Below, in pieces: positions 48,580 to 57,746 of a DNA stretch of 64,000 bases (position 1 is the first letter of the stretch; each line of letters opens with the position of its first letter). This stretch comes from an uncultured Clostridia bacterium (GTDB taxonomy: Bacteria; Bacillota; Clostridia; Christensenellales; Borkfalkiaceae). The DNA is taken from assembly GCA_947623655.1 (NCBI GenBank), contig CANQHG010000001.1, forward strand, positions 53,207-117,206, given 5' to 3'. A model generated the notes under the pieces. The model saw nothing but the letters and a program-made list of their open reading frames with translations. It was not told where the DNA came from and ran no database searches. A program made the translations under genes and the position numbers.

Positions 48580-48614
48580 CACTGTTGCCTGAACGGAAAG
48601 AGGGTTCTGACCGC

Positions 48615-48693
48615 AAAGGAGGAAGTTTCATTGAGAAGCCGCGCCGCTTTTTTGGGCGTATTTCCTCCTGCCGCTCGGGCGGGAGGTTTTTTT
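48615..48693 (+). promoter_or_regulatory. Putative attenuator: SD1/antiterminator versus intrinsic terminator containing SD2
   Basis: AGGAGGAA (48617-48624) is exactly complementary to TTCCTCCT (48662-48669). Terminator stem CCTCCTGCC/GGCGGGAGG (48664-48672 with 48678-48686) with T7 at 48687-48693 ending at ATG 48694. Confidence 0.7.
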
Positions 48694-48942
48694 ATGGAAG
48701 AAAAGCGCATCGCCGTGCTCTCCGTCATCGTTGAGAAAAGGGAGCAGGCGGAAGTCCTCAACCGTTACCTCTCCGAGTACGGGGAATACATCATCGGCAG
48801 AATGGGGATACCATATCGGGAAAAGAAAGTATCCGTTTTGAGCGTGGTGCTCGACGCCCCCTCTTCAGCCGTCAACGCCCTGACGGGAAAGATCGGCCAG
48901 CTGGAAGGCGTTACGGCGAAAACTTTATTTAGCAAATTTTGA
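48694..48942 (+). CDS. TM1266-like small ACT/ferredoxin-fold regulator (putative iron-only hydrogenase system regulator family)
   Basis: MEEKRIAVLSVIVEKREQAEVLNRYLSEYGEYIIGRMGIPYREKKVSVLSVVLDAPSSAVNALTGKIGQLEGVTAKTLFSKF. An in-frame upstream TTG start at 48631 is also possible. Confidence 0.8.
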   Translation: MEEKRIAVLSVIVEKREQAEVLNRYLSEYGEYIIGRMGIPYREKKVSVLSVVLDAPSSAVNALTGKIGQLEGVTAKTLFSKF

Positions 48943-48957
48943 ATTTGCTGCCGTAGG

Positions 48958-49108
48958 TGCGGCGTCATGCTGAGACGAAGAGTTGTACAAGTCTACGGAT
49001 GTTTACCCGAAGCATCTCGCCGCATGGTGTACGGTCGCCCCGCGAGATTCTTCGGGTTAGATTACCTGACTTCGTTCTTTCTCTCGTTCTCAGAATGACG
49101 CGGGGCGG
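48958..49108 (+). repeat. Interspersed palindromic element, family A, copy 3 (opposite orientation to copies 1-2)
   Basis: GGCGTCATGCTGAGACGAAG...ACCCGAAGCATCTCGCCGC...CCCCGCGAGATTCTTCGGGTTAG...GTTCTCAGAATGACGCGGGGC. Confidence 0.75.
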
Positions 49109-49192
49109 GCGGGTTTACACTCTTGTAATACTGCCCCCACCGCAAGTTTTCATTTTGAATTTTTTTAATTTTTCATAAGGAGTGATACGATT

Positions 49193-50254
49193 ATGAACAA
49201 ACTTTTCAAAGGCATTGTATGCGCCGCAATGTGCGGCGCGGCGGTTGTCGGCACGTTCGGCCTTGCGGCATGCGGCGGCAACGACGACGGCAACGGCCAT
49301 GACGAACGCACGACCCTCTCGGTCTATGCGCCGGACGGCGCCCCCGCGCTCGCGCTCGCCAATCTCATCGAGGGTGAAAAGACCCCGAGCGGCCAGTATA
49401 TCTTCGATACGCACATCGTCGACGCAAACACGATCGCGACATACGTTACGGGGAACGATCCCAAGGCGGACTTCTGCATTCTGCCTTCGAACGCGGCGGG
49501 AAAACTTCTCGGCACAGGTACGACCTATCAGATGCTCGGCACCGTCACCAACGGAAATCTGTACTTCTTGACGGACACGAACAAAGATCTGCCCGCGCTC
49601 ACAAAGGAAAACCTCTCCTCCGCCCTGCTCGGCAAGACGCTCGGCGTCATTCAATATGAGAACGTCCCCGGGCTTACGCTCAGAGTTGTGCTCGGCGAAT
49701 ACGATATTCCCTATCAACTCGCGGAAAACAACGACAACCCCGCCGCCGATAAAGTCAATCTGCGGTCGCTGACGCCAGAACAGGTCGTCCCCGCAACGGG
49801 CTGCGACTACTATCTCTGCCCCGAACCCGCCCGTACGAGCAAGATCGGCGCGACCCAAAGCACCCCCAATCCCCTCCGTGCGGCGGGTTCGCTTCAGGCG
49901 CTCTACGGCGACGGTAGCGGCTTCCCGCAGGCGGTCCTCGTGGCGAAAAAATCCGTCCTCGCAGACAAAGCCGCCGCAGACAAGGTGATGACGTATCTGC
50001 AAGGCAGCGAAAACTATCTCAAGACCGCAGACGCGCACACCCTCTCCGAACTGCTCGCTTCAAAGCGCACCGAGGGCATGGACGCGGCGTTCAAGGAGGC
50101 GCAACTCAATGCGACCGTACTCGAAAATTGTTCCGTTAAATTTACAAAATCAGTCGATTGTAAGACAGCCGTGATCGACTTTTTGACCAAATATAAAGCG
50201 GTGAGCGATACAGCGACCAACATCCCCGCAGACGCTTTCTTCTACATCGGTTAA
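49193..50254 (+). CDS. ABC transporter substrate-binding lipoprotein (SsuA/NMT1-like)
   Basis: Lipobox GLAACGG; LSVYAPDGAPALALANLI; followed by permease and ATPase genes. Confidence 0.82.
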   Translation: MNKLFKGIVCAAMCGAAVVGTFGLAACGGNDDGNGHDERTTLSVYAPDGAPALALANLIEGEKTPSGQYIFDTHIVDANTIATYVTGNDPKADFCILPSNAAGKLLGTGTTYQMLGTVTNGNLYFLTDTNKDLPALTKENLSSALLGKTLGVIQYENVPGLTLRVVLGEYDIPYQLAENNDNPAADKVNLRSLTPEQVVPATGCDYYLCPEPARTSKIGATQSTPNPLRAAGSLQALYGDGSGFPQAVLVAKKSVLADKAAADKVMTYLQGSENYLKTADAHTLSELLASKRTEGMDAAFKEAQLNATVLENCSVKFTKSVDCKTAVIDFLTKYKAVSDTATNIPADAFFYIG

Positions 50255-50256
50255 CA

Positions 50257-51012
50257 TTGAAACGCGAAAAACTTATCAACTGCATCTTTTCCGTGATGGC
50301 GTTGCTTGCGCTATGGCTCGCCTGGCTGATCGCAAGCCTTGCCGTAGGAAACGGCCTCGTCGTGCCCTCTTTTACGGACACCGCCAAAGAGATCGGGCGG
50401 CTTTTTACGGAAGCCGCCTTTTGGCGTGCCTTCGGGGGGACGCTTTGGCGAAGTCTCGAGGCCTTTCTCCTCTCCTTTGCGCTCGGCACGGGACTCGCCC
50501 TCCTTGCGGCGCTCTCAAGGCCTGTCAGGGCATTCTTCTCCCCCATCGTATCCGTTTTGAGAACGGTCCCTACCATGGCTGTCGTGCTCATTCTGCTCCT
50601 TTGGACCTCGCCCAAAGTCGCGCCCGTCATCATCGCAGTGCTCGTGCTCTTCCCTGTCTTTTATGCCTCTGTGCTCTCATCCCTCGACGAAGTAAAGAAA
50701 GAATACGGCGACCTTGCGTCCTCGTTCCGCGTCTCCGGGGTGAGGCAGGCGTTTTTGATGTATCTTCCCCTTGCGGCGCCGCCCGTCCTTGCGCAGCTCG
50801 GGGCGACCTTTTCGCTCGGGCTCAAGATCGCAGTTTCGGGCGAGGTGCTCTCGTCGACTGCGAAGAGCCTCGGCAGCATGATGCAACAAGCGCAAGGGTT
50901 TCTCGAAACGCCCCGTCTGATCGCTCTCACGCTGTTGACGGTCGCCGTCGGCTTTGCGTTTGAGGGGATTTTCGCCCTTGGAAATTATCTTTACGGGAGA
51001 AAAAGACGATGA
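50257..51012 (+). CDS. ABC transporter permease (SsuC/TauC-like)
   Basis: VPSFTDTAKEIGRLF...ALGTGLALLAALSRPVRAFFSPIVSVLRTVPTMAVVLILLLW...VSGEVLSSTAKSLGSMMQQAQ. Confidence 0.88.
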   Translation: MKREKLINCIFSVMALLALWLAWLIASLAVGNGLVVPSFTDTAKEIGRLFTEAAFWRAFGGTLWRSLEAFLLSFALGTGLALLAALSRPVRAFFSPIVSVLRTVPTMAVVLILLLWTSPKVAPVIIAVLVLFPVFYASVLSSLDEVKKEYGDLASSFRVSGVRQAFLMYLPLAAPPVLAQLGATFSLGLKIAVSGEVLSSTAKSLGSMMQQAQGFLETPRLIALTLLTVAVGFAFEGIFALGNYLYGRKRR

Positions 51013-51677
51013 AACTTGTTCACATCTCCAAAAATTACGGCGAAACGGCCGCCCTGAAAGATATTTCCCTTACGATCGGCGCGGGAGAGATCACAGCGGT
51101 GCTCGGCGAGAGCGGCGCGGGAAAGACGACGCTTTTAAATGTAATCGCGAGAAACGTCTCCTATACGGGAACCGTAGAGGGCGCGGGGCGGGTGAGTTAT
51201 CTCTTTCAGAGCCCCAAGCTTCTGCCAAACCTCACGGTGGAGAAAAACCTGAAATTCGTCCTCGATAAAAACGATTGGGGGAAAATTCCGCTTATGCTCG
51301 AAAAAGTAGGGCTCGCGGGCAAGGAAAGCGTTCTCCCCCATCGTCTCTCGGGGGGCGAACGGCAGAGGGTCGCCATCGCGCGGGCTTTTTTGTTTCCCCA
51401 CGACGTCCTTCTCATGGACGAACCCTTCTCCTCCCTCGATCTCTCGCTGAAAAAGTCTCTTCTCTCCCTCACGGGTGAACTCTGGCGGGAAAACAAGGAG
51501 ACGGTGGTATTCGTTACCCACGACGTGCACGAGGCGGTCCTCCTTGCGCACAGGGCGGTTTTATTGCACAAGGGCGCGTTTATCGCCGATATCCCGTTCG
51601 CGGGAGAGCCCGTGAGGGACTTTTTCTCCCGTCCTCCCGAAGAAGAAACGCTCGTCCGCGCACTTATGCGGGAATGA
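51009..51677 (+). CDS. ABC transporter ATP-binding protein (SsuB/TauB-like)
   Basis: LGESGAGKTTLLNVIA...LSGGERQRVAIARAFLFPHDVLLMDEPFSSLDLSLK...FVTHDVHEAVLLAHR. Confidence 0.93.
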   Translation: MKLVHISKNYGETAALKDISLTIGAGEITAVLGESGAGKTTLLNVIARNVSYTGTVEGAGRVSYLFQSPKLLPNLTVEKNLKFVLDKNDWGKIPLMLEKVGLAGKESVLPHRLSGGERQRVAIARAFLFPHDVLLMDEPFSSLDLSLKKSLLSLTGELWRENKETVVFVTHDVHEAVLLAHRAVLLHKGAFIADIPFAGEPVRDFFSRPPEEETLVRALMRE

Positions 51678-51705
51678 CGCGGACAGCCCTCACATACAAT
51701 AGTGT

Positions 51706-52368
51706 GTGAGAAAATACCGCTTTCGGAAGAGCAAAATAAAAAGGCGGGTGATCCTCTTGGCGATCCTCGCCTTTTTGATTTTGCTCGTCGTGCTCGTCCA
51801 CGTCAATCTGACGGGCGTTTTAAAATCTATCGCAGAGGCAAACATGCGCTCGATCACAACAGTCGCCGTCAACGACGCCATTTACTATACTCTCTCCGAC
51901 GGGATCCGCTACGAGGAGCTCGTGACGGTGGAACGAAGCGAGGACGGGACGATCCGATCCATTACTTCCAATTCCTTTCAAATCAACCGCATCGCCCGCG
52001 ATACGGCGTATATGTCGCAACAAAATTTACAGACGATGAGCGAGGGGGGCATAGAAGTCCCCCTCGGCGCTTTTCTCGGAATAGAGGCATGGGCGGGCTT
52101 CGGGCCTAAAATCAACATCAAGATCATCCCCATTTCAAATGTCTCGTGCAGTTTCTCATCCAAATTCGAGGCACAAGGAATCAACCAGACCAAACATTCC
52201 ATCTATCTCGACGTTGTGGCGGACATTTCCATCGTTATGCCCTCGGGGACGAGCAATTTTGCCTCGCTGACAGAAGTGCTCATCTGTGAAAGCGTGATCG
52301 TCGGCACCGTTCCCGACGTCTATTTGCAGGGGAATTTATTCGGAAACGGCTACACGTTGGCGCCGTAG
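51706..52368 (+). CDS. yunB: Sporulation protein YunB-like
   Basis: TM, then VNDAIYYTLSDGIRYEELVTVERSEDGTIRSITSNSFQINRIARD...VPLGAFLGIEAWAGFGPKINIKIIPISNVSCSFSSKFEAQGINQTKHSIYLDV. Confidence 0.88.
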   Translation: MRKYRFRKSKIKRRVILLAILAFLILLVVLVHVNLTGVLKSIAEANMRSITTVAVNDAIYYTLSDGIRYEELVTVERSEDGTIRSITSNSFQINRIARDTAYMSQQNLQTMSEGGIEVPLGAFLGIEAWAGFGPKINIKIIPISNVSCSFSSKFEAQGINQTKHSIYLDVVADISIVMPSGTSNFASLTEVLICESVIVGTVPDVYLQGNLFGNGYTLAP

Positions 52369-52420
52369 CGGCAAGACTTATAGCAGAAAGCGGACTTCCC
52401 TTCCGATTTTTATTTTATGC

Positions 52421-52449
52421 TTGCATGCCTCCCGATTTTATGCTATAAT
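52421..52449 (+). promoter_or_regulatory. Sigma-A promoter abutting the lgt-like start codon
   Basis: TTGCAT (52421-52426), 17 bp, TATAAT (52444-52449); ATG at 52456. Confidence 0.75.
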
Positions 52450-52455
52450 CGGGGT

Positions 52456-53247
52456 ATGGTGCCGAACGTGCATTTTTTGGGTCTGGATCTTTATGATTGG
52501 GCGATTCTTTGCGGCATTGTCGCCGCAATGATTCTTTTTCGCGCCCTCTACAAACGGATGGGGCTAACCTATCCCGTTTTCGTCCTCTCCCTTACCGTCT
52601 CCGTGTTTGCGATCGTCGGGGGATATTGCTCGGCGGCGCTGTTTCAGAGTTTTTATGTCTTTCTTGAGAGCGGAACGTTTGCCTGGGGGGTCGGGACGAC
52701 CTTTTACGGAGGGCTCATCGGCGCTTCGCTCATTTTCCTTGCGCTCTATTTCGGCGCGGGGCATTTTTTCTGTAAAGGCGCGCACATCCGTCAATTCAAC
52801 CGCATGCTCGCCCTCGTGGCGCCGTGCATCGCTCTTGCGCATGCGTTCGGGCGTATCGGGTGTCTTCTCGGCGGCTGTTGTTACGGTGCAGAGACGGAAA
52901 GTTTTTTCGGACTCCCTATGCTGATAAACGGACAATGGCAAAAGCGGATTCCCCTGCAACTGTTTGAAAGCATCTTCCTCTTTTTGCTGTGTGGCGCACT
53001 TGTATTCCTTCTCCTCAAAAGGAGAGGGACTTACAATGCGAGCGTCTATCTCATTGCTTACGGCGTGTGGCGGTTTACCGTCGAGTTTTTCCGTGCCGAC
53101 GACAGGGGCGCCTCGGGCATTTCCTTTCTCACGCCCTCCCAGCTCACGGCGATCGTGCTCGTTGCGCTCGGTATCGGATACATTTTTTTGTACCGCTTTG
53201 TCCTGAAAAAATATTTGTGCGGAGAGAACGGGAATGAACCGGCGTGA
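52456..53247 (+). CDS. Prolipoprotein diacylglyceryl transferase-like membrane protein
   Basis: FYGGLIGASLIF...ALAHAFGRIGCLLGGCCYG...QLFESIFLFLLCGALVFLL...RGASGISFLTPSQL. The ORF-track start 52417 lies upstream of the -35 element and is unlikely. Confidence 0.85.
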   Translation: MVPNVHFLGLDLYDWAILCGIVAAMILFRALYKRMGLTYPVFVLSLTVSVFAIVGGYCSAALFQSFYVFLESGTFAWGVGTTFYGGLIGASLIFLALYFGAGHFFCKGAHIRQFNRMLALVAPCIALAHAFGRIGCLLGGCCYGAETESFFGLPMLINGQWQKRIPLQLFESIFLFLLCGALVFLLLKRRGTYNASVYLIAYGVWRFTVEFFRADDRGASGISFLTPSQLTAIVLVALGIGYIFLYRFVLKKYLCGENGNEPA

Positions 53248-53992
53248 GATTCTTCTCCTCATCCTCTTTATTCCCTGCGCCGCGCTCATTGTTCTGTTCG
53301 GCTTTGACATCCTGCCCATAGGCGACGCAGCGATGAAAAAACTTCTGCAAGATGCCGTCCCCCGCCTTGCGGCGGGACTTTATTTGCTTCTTGTTATGCT
53401 CCTGAAAGGCTTCGGTGCGCCTTTTACGGCAAAATTCAACCCCTTGCATCTCCTTTGGTCTCTGCCCTGTTTTGCGGTTGCGCTCGTCAACTTCCCCTTT
53501 TCCGCCCTCATCAGCGGAAAGGCGGTCATCGGAAGGCCCGATCTTCTGTGGCTCTTTCTCTTCAAGTGTCTCGGCGCCGCACTCCTCGAAGAGGCCTTTT
53601 TCCGCGCCCTGCTCGTTCCCCTTTTAAGGGGCGAAAAGAGACGGGATCTCCTGGCCGTACTTCTCTCCGCCGCCCTGTTCGGCGCGACGCACCTCTTCAA
53701 TCTCTTTTCGGGAAACGTCGGCGCGGTGCTGCTACAGGTGGGATATACGTTTTTACTCGGCTGTATGTTTGCTGTCATGCTGCTCTATACGGGGAACGCA
53801 TGGCTGTGCGTGACCGTTCATTTTTTGTTCAACTTCGGCGGGACGATCGTCACCGACCTTGGAAGCGGCGTCTTTCAGGATGAAATTTTTTGGATTTTGA
53901 CGGCGTGCGTCGGATCGCTCTGCGGCGTGTATATCGTCCTGACCTTTCTGTTTATGCGCAAACAAAAAAAGCCTAAAGAGGACGGGAAGTAA
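53234..53992 (+). CDS. CPBP-family intramembrane glutamic endopeptidase
   Basis: EEAFFRALLVPLLR (EExxxR) and FGATHLFN (FxxxH), multi-TM. Confidence 0.88.
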   Translation: MNRREILLLILFIPCAALIVLFGFDILPIGDAAMKKLLQDAVPRLAAGLYLLLVMLLKGFGAPFTAKFNPLHLLWSLPCFAVALVNFPFSALISGKAVIGRPDLLWLFLFKCLGAALLEEAFFRALLVPLLRGEKRRDLLAVLLSAALFGATHLFNLFSGNVGAVLLQVGYTFLLGCMFAVMLLYTGNAWLCVTVHFLFNFGGTIVTDLGSGVFQDEIFWILTACVGSLCGVYIVLTFLFMRKQKKPKEDGK

Positions 53993-53993
53993 C

Positions 53994-55235
53994 ATGAATA
54001 TTTTTAGAAAAATTTGGTGCAGGACTGTGCAGACGGTCTTTCGTCTCGCGATCCCGCTGATGCCCTATCGCATTCCCCGAAAACTGCATGACTGCGGGGA
54101 AGCGGCTGCGCTCATCGCCGAAAGCGGAAAGAAAAGAGTTCTTATCGTAACAGACGCGGGAGTCGCGGCCCACGGGCTTACGGATCCCATCGTCGTCGCC
54201 CTTTCCGCCGCGGGGATCCCGTTTGAAATTTTCGACCGCACTCCCGTCAATCCCACGGTCTGTGCTGTTGAAGAGGCGCTTGCACTCTATCGGGAAAAGG
54301 CGTGCGACTGTTTGCTGGCGGTCGGCGGCGGTTCTCCCATGGATTGCGCAAAAGGGGTGTGCGCAAGGCTCATAAAGCCCAAAAAATCTCTTCTTCAAAT
54401 GAGAGGCGTGCTCAAAGTAAGGGGAAAAGGCCCCCTCTTCATCGCTGTCCCGACAACGGCGGGAACGGGCAGTGAGACGACGATCGCCGCGGTCGTCACG
54501 GACGAAAAGACGCACTATAAGTTTACCGTCATGTCCTTTTGCCTTGCGCCGCAATATGCTCTTCTCGACCCGCGTATGACGGCGACTCTTCCTCCCGCGC
54601 AGACGGCTGAGACGGGCATGGACGCCCTGACTCACGCCGTAGAAGCATACATCGGCAGATCGACGACCCGTCTGACGCGCCGATGCGCTGTGAACGCCGT
54701 ACGGCTCATTCGGGAAAATCTTCCGAAAGCCTACAAGAACGGCGGCGATCTGACGGCCCGCAGCAACATGCAGACCGCCGCTTTCGACGCGGGGCTAGCG
54801 TTCACCATATCGTATGTCGGCTACGTCCATGCGATCGCGCACTCGCTGGGAGGCGCCTATAACTATCCCCACGGCAGAACAAATGCGACGCTTCTTCCCT
54901 GCGTGCTCAAATTTTACGGAAAGTCGTGCCAAAGGCGTCTTGCAAAGCTCGCACGGTGCAGCGGCGTGAGCGATAAAAAGGAGAACGGAGCGGCTTGCAA
55001 TGAATTTATCGCCTGGATCGAGACGCTGAACAAGGAGATGAACATCCCCTCTTCTCTTGTGGTCGAAGCGCGGGATATCCCCCTTCTTGCCGCCAATGCG
55101 GACAGGGAAGCAAACCCCCTCTATCCCGTTCCGAAGCTCATGGACGCCGAAGAACTCGGTGAAATTTACCGCGCGATCGGAGACACGACGGCGCCGATCG
55201 AAACACATCTGCAATACAACGGAAAATTCAACTAA
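53994..55235 (+). CDS. Iron-containing alcohol dehydrogenase
   Basis: LLAVGGGSPMDCAKGVCARL...VPTTAGTGSETT...GMDALTHAVEAYIG...HAIAHSLGGAYNYPHGRTNATLLP. Confidence 0.94.
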   Translation: MNIFRKIWCRTVQTVFRLAIPLMPYRIPRKLHDCGEAAALIAESGKKRVLIVTDAGVAAHGLTDPIVVALSAAGIPFEIFDRTPVNPTVCAVEEALALYREKACDCLLAVGGGSPMDCAKGVCARLIKPKKSLLQMRGVLKVRGKGPLFIAVPTTAGTGSETTIAAVVTDEKTHYKFTVMSFCLAPQYALLDPRMTATLPPAQTAETGMDALTHAVEAYIGRSTTRLTRRCAVNAVRLIRENLPKAYKNGGDLTARSNMQTAAFDAGLAFTISYVGYVHAIAHSLGGAYNYPHGRTNATLLPCVLKFYGKSCQRRLAKLARCSGVSDKKENGAACNEFIAWIETLNKEMNIPSSLVVEARDIPLLAANADREANPLYPVPKLMDAEELGEIYRAIGDTTAPIETHLQYNGKFN

Positions 55236-55323
55236 CATTCTAAGAAATACAACCGTTGGTTGAATCAAAAATCTTTTCTCTTGCGCTTTTTTATGATATA
55301 ATGATTGCGTCAAGAGGTAAAAA

Positions 55324-56250
55324 ATGATTGAATTGGGAAAGAAGATCGCCTTTCACCGAAAGCGGCTCGACCTTACGCAGACGGAGCTCGGCGAAAAACT
55401 GAACGTTACGGCGCAAGCCGTTTCCAAATGGGAAAACGGAATTTCCGACCCTGACCTCGGAACGCTTCACCGCCTGAGCAAAATATTCGGCGTGAGCACC
55501 GACGAGCTCATTGCCGACGATGAGGCCGAGCGGGAGACGGCTACCGCCGCAGAGGAACAGCTTTCGGCTACCGAAGAGACGCGTGAAACGGAATCTGCGG
55601 AAGAAGCCGCGCCCGTCGTTGTGCCCGTCGTGCCAATATCGCCACAGACCTCCGCCCCCGCGCAGGAACCCGCGCCACGCGTCATTGTGGGCTACTGCAA
55701 CGACTGCAAAAAGCCCATCTATCAGGGCGATAAATATGATGTACCGTACACGCGCGGCTTGCAGTCCGTTGTCTGCGAGCAGTGTATGCGGAAACGGAAA
55801 GAGAGCAGACAAAACGCAGAGCTTGCCGCCGAACAGCGCGCGTTCAAACGCAGTATGATCTGGGGGGGCCTGACTGCAGCGCTCATCATTGCGATCACCC
55901 TCACCGTCACATTCTGCCTTTCGGATTATACGATGCTGTGGGGGCTCCTCATTGCCGTGGGCGCCTTTACGTTTGTGGCGCAATGCTTTTGGGGTGAATG
56001 GCTGTTTGAATTCATGTGCTTTTTCTTCCGCTCGTTCCGCATGCCGGGCGTCATCTTCACCCTCGATATCGACGGCATCGTCTGGGCGATCACCGTCAAA
56101 TTTTTGTTGGGATGTCTGAGCGCTCTGCTATCGGGGATCCTCGCCCTGTTCGGGGTTCTTTTGTCCCTCTTTTTGAGCCTCTTTACTTTCCCCTTTGCCA
56201 TCGCGGCCGAACGACATAAAATCATGAAACTCAAAAACAATATTACATGA
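55324..56250 (+). CDS. XRE-family HTH protein with zinc-ribbon-like motif and C-terminal TM segments
   Basis: IELGKKIAFHRKRLDLTQTELGEKLNVTAQAVSKWENGISDPDLGTLHRLSKIFGVSTDELI; CNDCKKPI...CEQCMRKRK; several TMs. Confidence 0.88.
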   Translation: MIELGKKIAFHRKRLDLTQTELGEKLNVTAQAVSKWENGISDPDLGTLHRLSKIFGVSTDELIADDEAERETATAAEEQLSATEETRETESAEEAAPVVVPVVPISPQTSAPAQEPAPRVIVGYCNDCKKPIYQGDKYDVPYTRGLQSVVCEQCMRKRKESRQNAELAAEQRAFKRSMIWGGLTAALIIAITLTVTFCLSDYTMLWGLLIAVGAFTFVAQCFWGEWLFEFMCFFFRSFRMPGVIFTLDIDGIVWAITVKFLLGCLSALLSGILALFGVLLSLFLSLFTFPFAIAAERHKIMKLKNNIT

Positions 56251-56260
56251 GGAGTAAAAG

Positions 56261-57736
56261 ATGAAAAAAATTTTTGCACTGTTATGCGCATGCCTGCTTA
56301 TATTCTCCCTTGCGGCGTGCAACGACAACCCTTCGCCGTCCCCTTCCGGCCAGACGCCCTCCAATGACGCCTCCGACGACAACAACAAGGACGATAAAGA
56401 CAAAAACGACAACGATTCGGACGGCAATGATCCGGAAAAGAATAACCCGAACAAGAATGACTCCGACGAAAATGATCCCGACAAGGATAACGAAGAAGAC
56501 AAGAATTTGGCGGGGAAAGCTCTCGCCATTGTCCAAACTTTCTTTTTGAACAGGTTGGACGTGTGGCATTTTCTGCCCGAGGCATTGTCCGCCGAGAAGA
56601 TGGCCGTAACATCTCCCGCAGTTGATTTCAACACATCGTTCGTCTCTGCTTCCGCCATCGAAAATAAAGCGATCGGCAAGCAGATGAACGTTGTCTACGA
56701 CGTTTTACAGCGCACGGAGAGCATTGCAAGCGTCGTCGATACGGTTGTCGACTCTGAGAATACGATCGTCGACCTCTATCAAACTTTCATCAACGACCAT
56801 CCAGATAACTACGCAAGTTATACCAAGGAGACCGATCACTTCGATTTCCGCATCGAAGTCACAAACGATACCAATGTGTTGCTTGTCCGTCTGACGACTG
56901 CGGCTATTGAAATCAATTACAATATCGCGGCCAAGGAGACCACGGTGCGCGTACAGCTTACCGACGGCAACGTGCTCAAATATGAGAAAGACGAGACGCA
57001 TTTCAAGGCGGCGCTGAGCATTCTGAACGTCGCAAAGTGGCAAGTTGAATTTACGGAGAACGAAGACGGATCGGCAGACGGCACGATCTATGAGTTTTAC
57101 GGCACGGCGGCGCACAACATCAAGACGGTCGCCTGTATACATACGGATGAAACGATGACTTATGTGATCGCGGACAAGCGGGAGACGGACGATCTGAAAA
57201 TCGAGGGCTATCTCGAAGCGTATAGTTCTGTAACGGGTGAATTTTTGGGCGCAGAGGTCAAAGAAAACGCAAAATTGTTCGACTATGACACGCTGTGGCT
57301 TCCCCTTTCCGATGTACAAGGTATAAACTCCGTGAAAAAACTGGACGAAACAAACAAACTCAATGCCGATACGGTCTTTATCAACGGCAAGAGCGGACCG
57401 ATCGAAACAAAAATCGTCGGGCTCACAAACCCTTCGCGCCGCTATGATATCGAGTTTAAAGAAGTTTGGTATTTCATGCGGAATGAAGAGGGAAAATACG
57501 TCAAGGAAAAGTACGAGATCCCCATGCTCTTCGTGCAGACGGAAAATTACGACACTCTGGAAGACGATTTTAAAGAAAAGAACAACGTGACGATCGCCGT
57601 CCGCAACGGCGAGATCCACGCCGCGATCGAAGAAGCGTATCTGCAGGAAGCGTCCGGCTACGCCACGCTCAAAGAAAAGGTGGAAGTCAGTGAGCTCGAT
57701 ACATATATCGGCTCAAAGAACAGCTTTTTTAACTAA
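56261..57736 (+). CDS. Putative lipoprotein with Asp/Asn/Lys-rich linker, unknown function
   Basis: Signal/lipobox LIFSLAACNDN, then DNNKDDKDKNDNDSDGNDPEKNNPNKNDSDENDPDKDNEEDKN. Confidence 0.75.
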   Translation: MKKIFALLCACLLIFSLAACNDNPSPSPSGQTPSNDASDDNNKDDKDKNDNDSDGNDPEKNNPNKNDSDENDPDKDNEEDKNLAGKALAIVQTFFLNRLDVWHFLPEALSAEKMAVTSPAVDFNTSFVSASAIENKAIGKQMNVVYDVLQRTESIASVVDTVVDSENTIVDLYQTFINDHPDNYASYTKETDHFDFRIEVTNDTNVLLVRLTTAAIEINYNIAAKETTVRVQLTDGNVLKYEKDETHFKAALSILNVAKWQVEFTENEDGSADGTIYEFYGTAAHNIKTVACIHTDETMTYVIADKRETDDLKIEGYLEAYSSVTGEFLGAEVKENAKLFDYDTLWLPLSDVQGINSVKKLDETNKLNADTVFINGKSGPIETKIVGLTNPSRRYDIEFKEVWYFMRNEEGKYVKEKYEIPMLFVQTENYDTLEDDFKEKNNVTIAVRNGEIHAAIEEAYLQEASGYATLKEKVEVSELDTYIGSKNSFFN

Positions 57737-57746
57737 TCCAAAGAAT

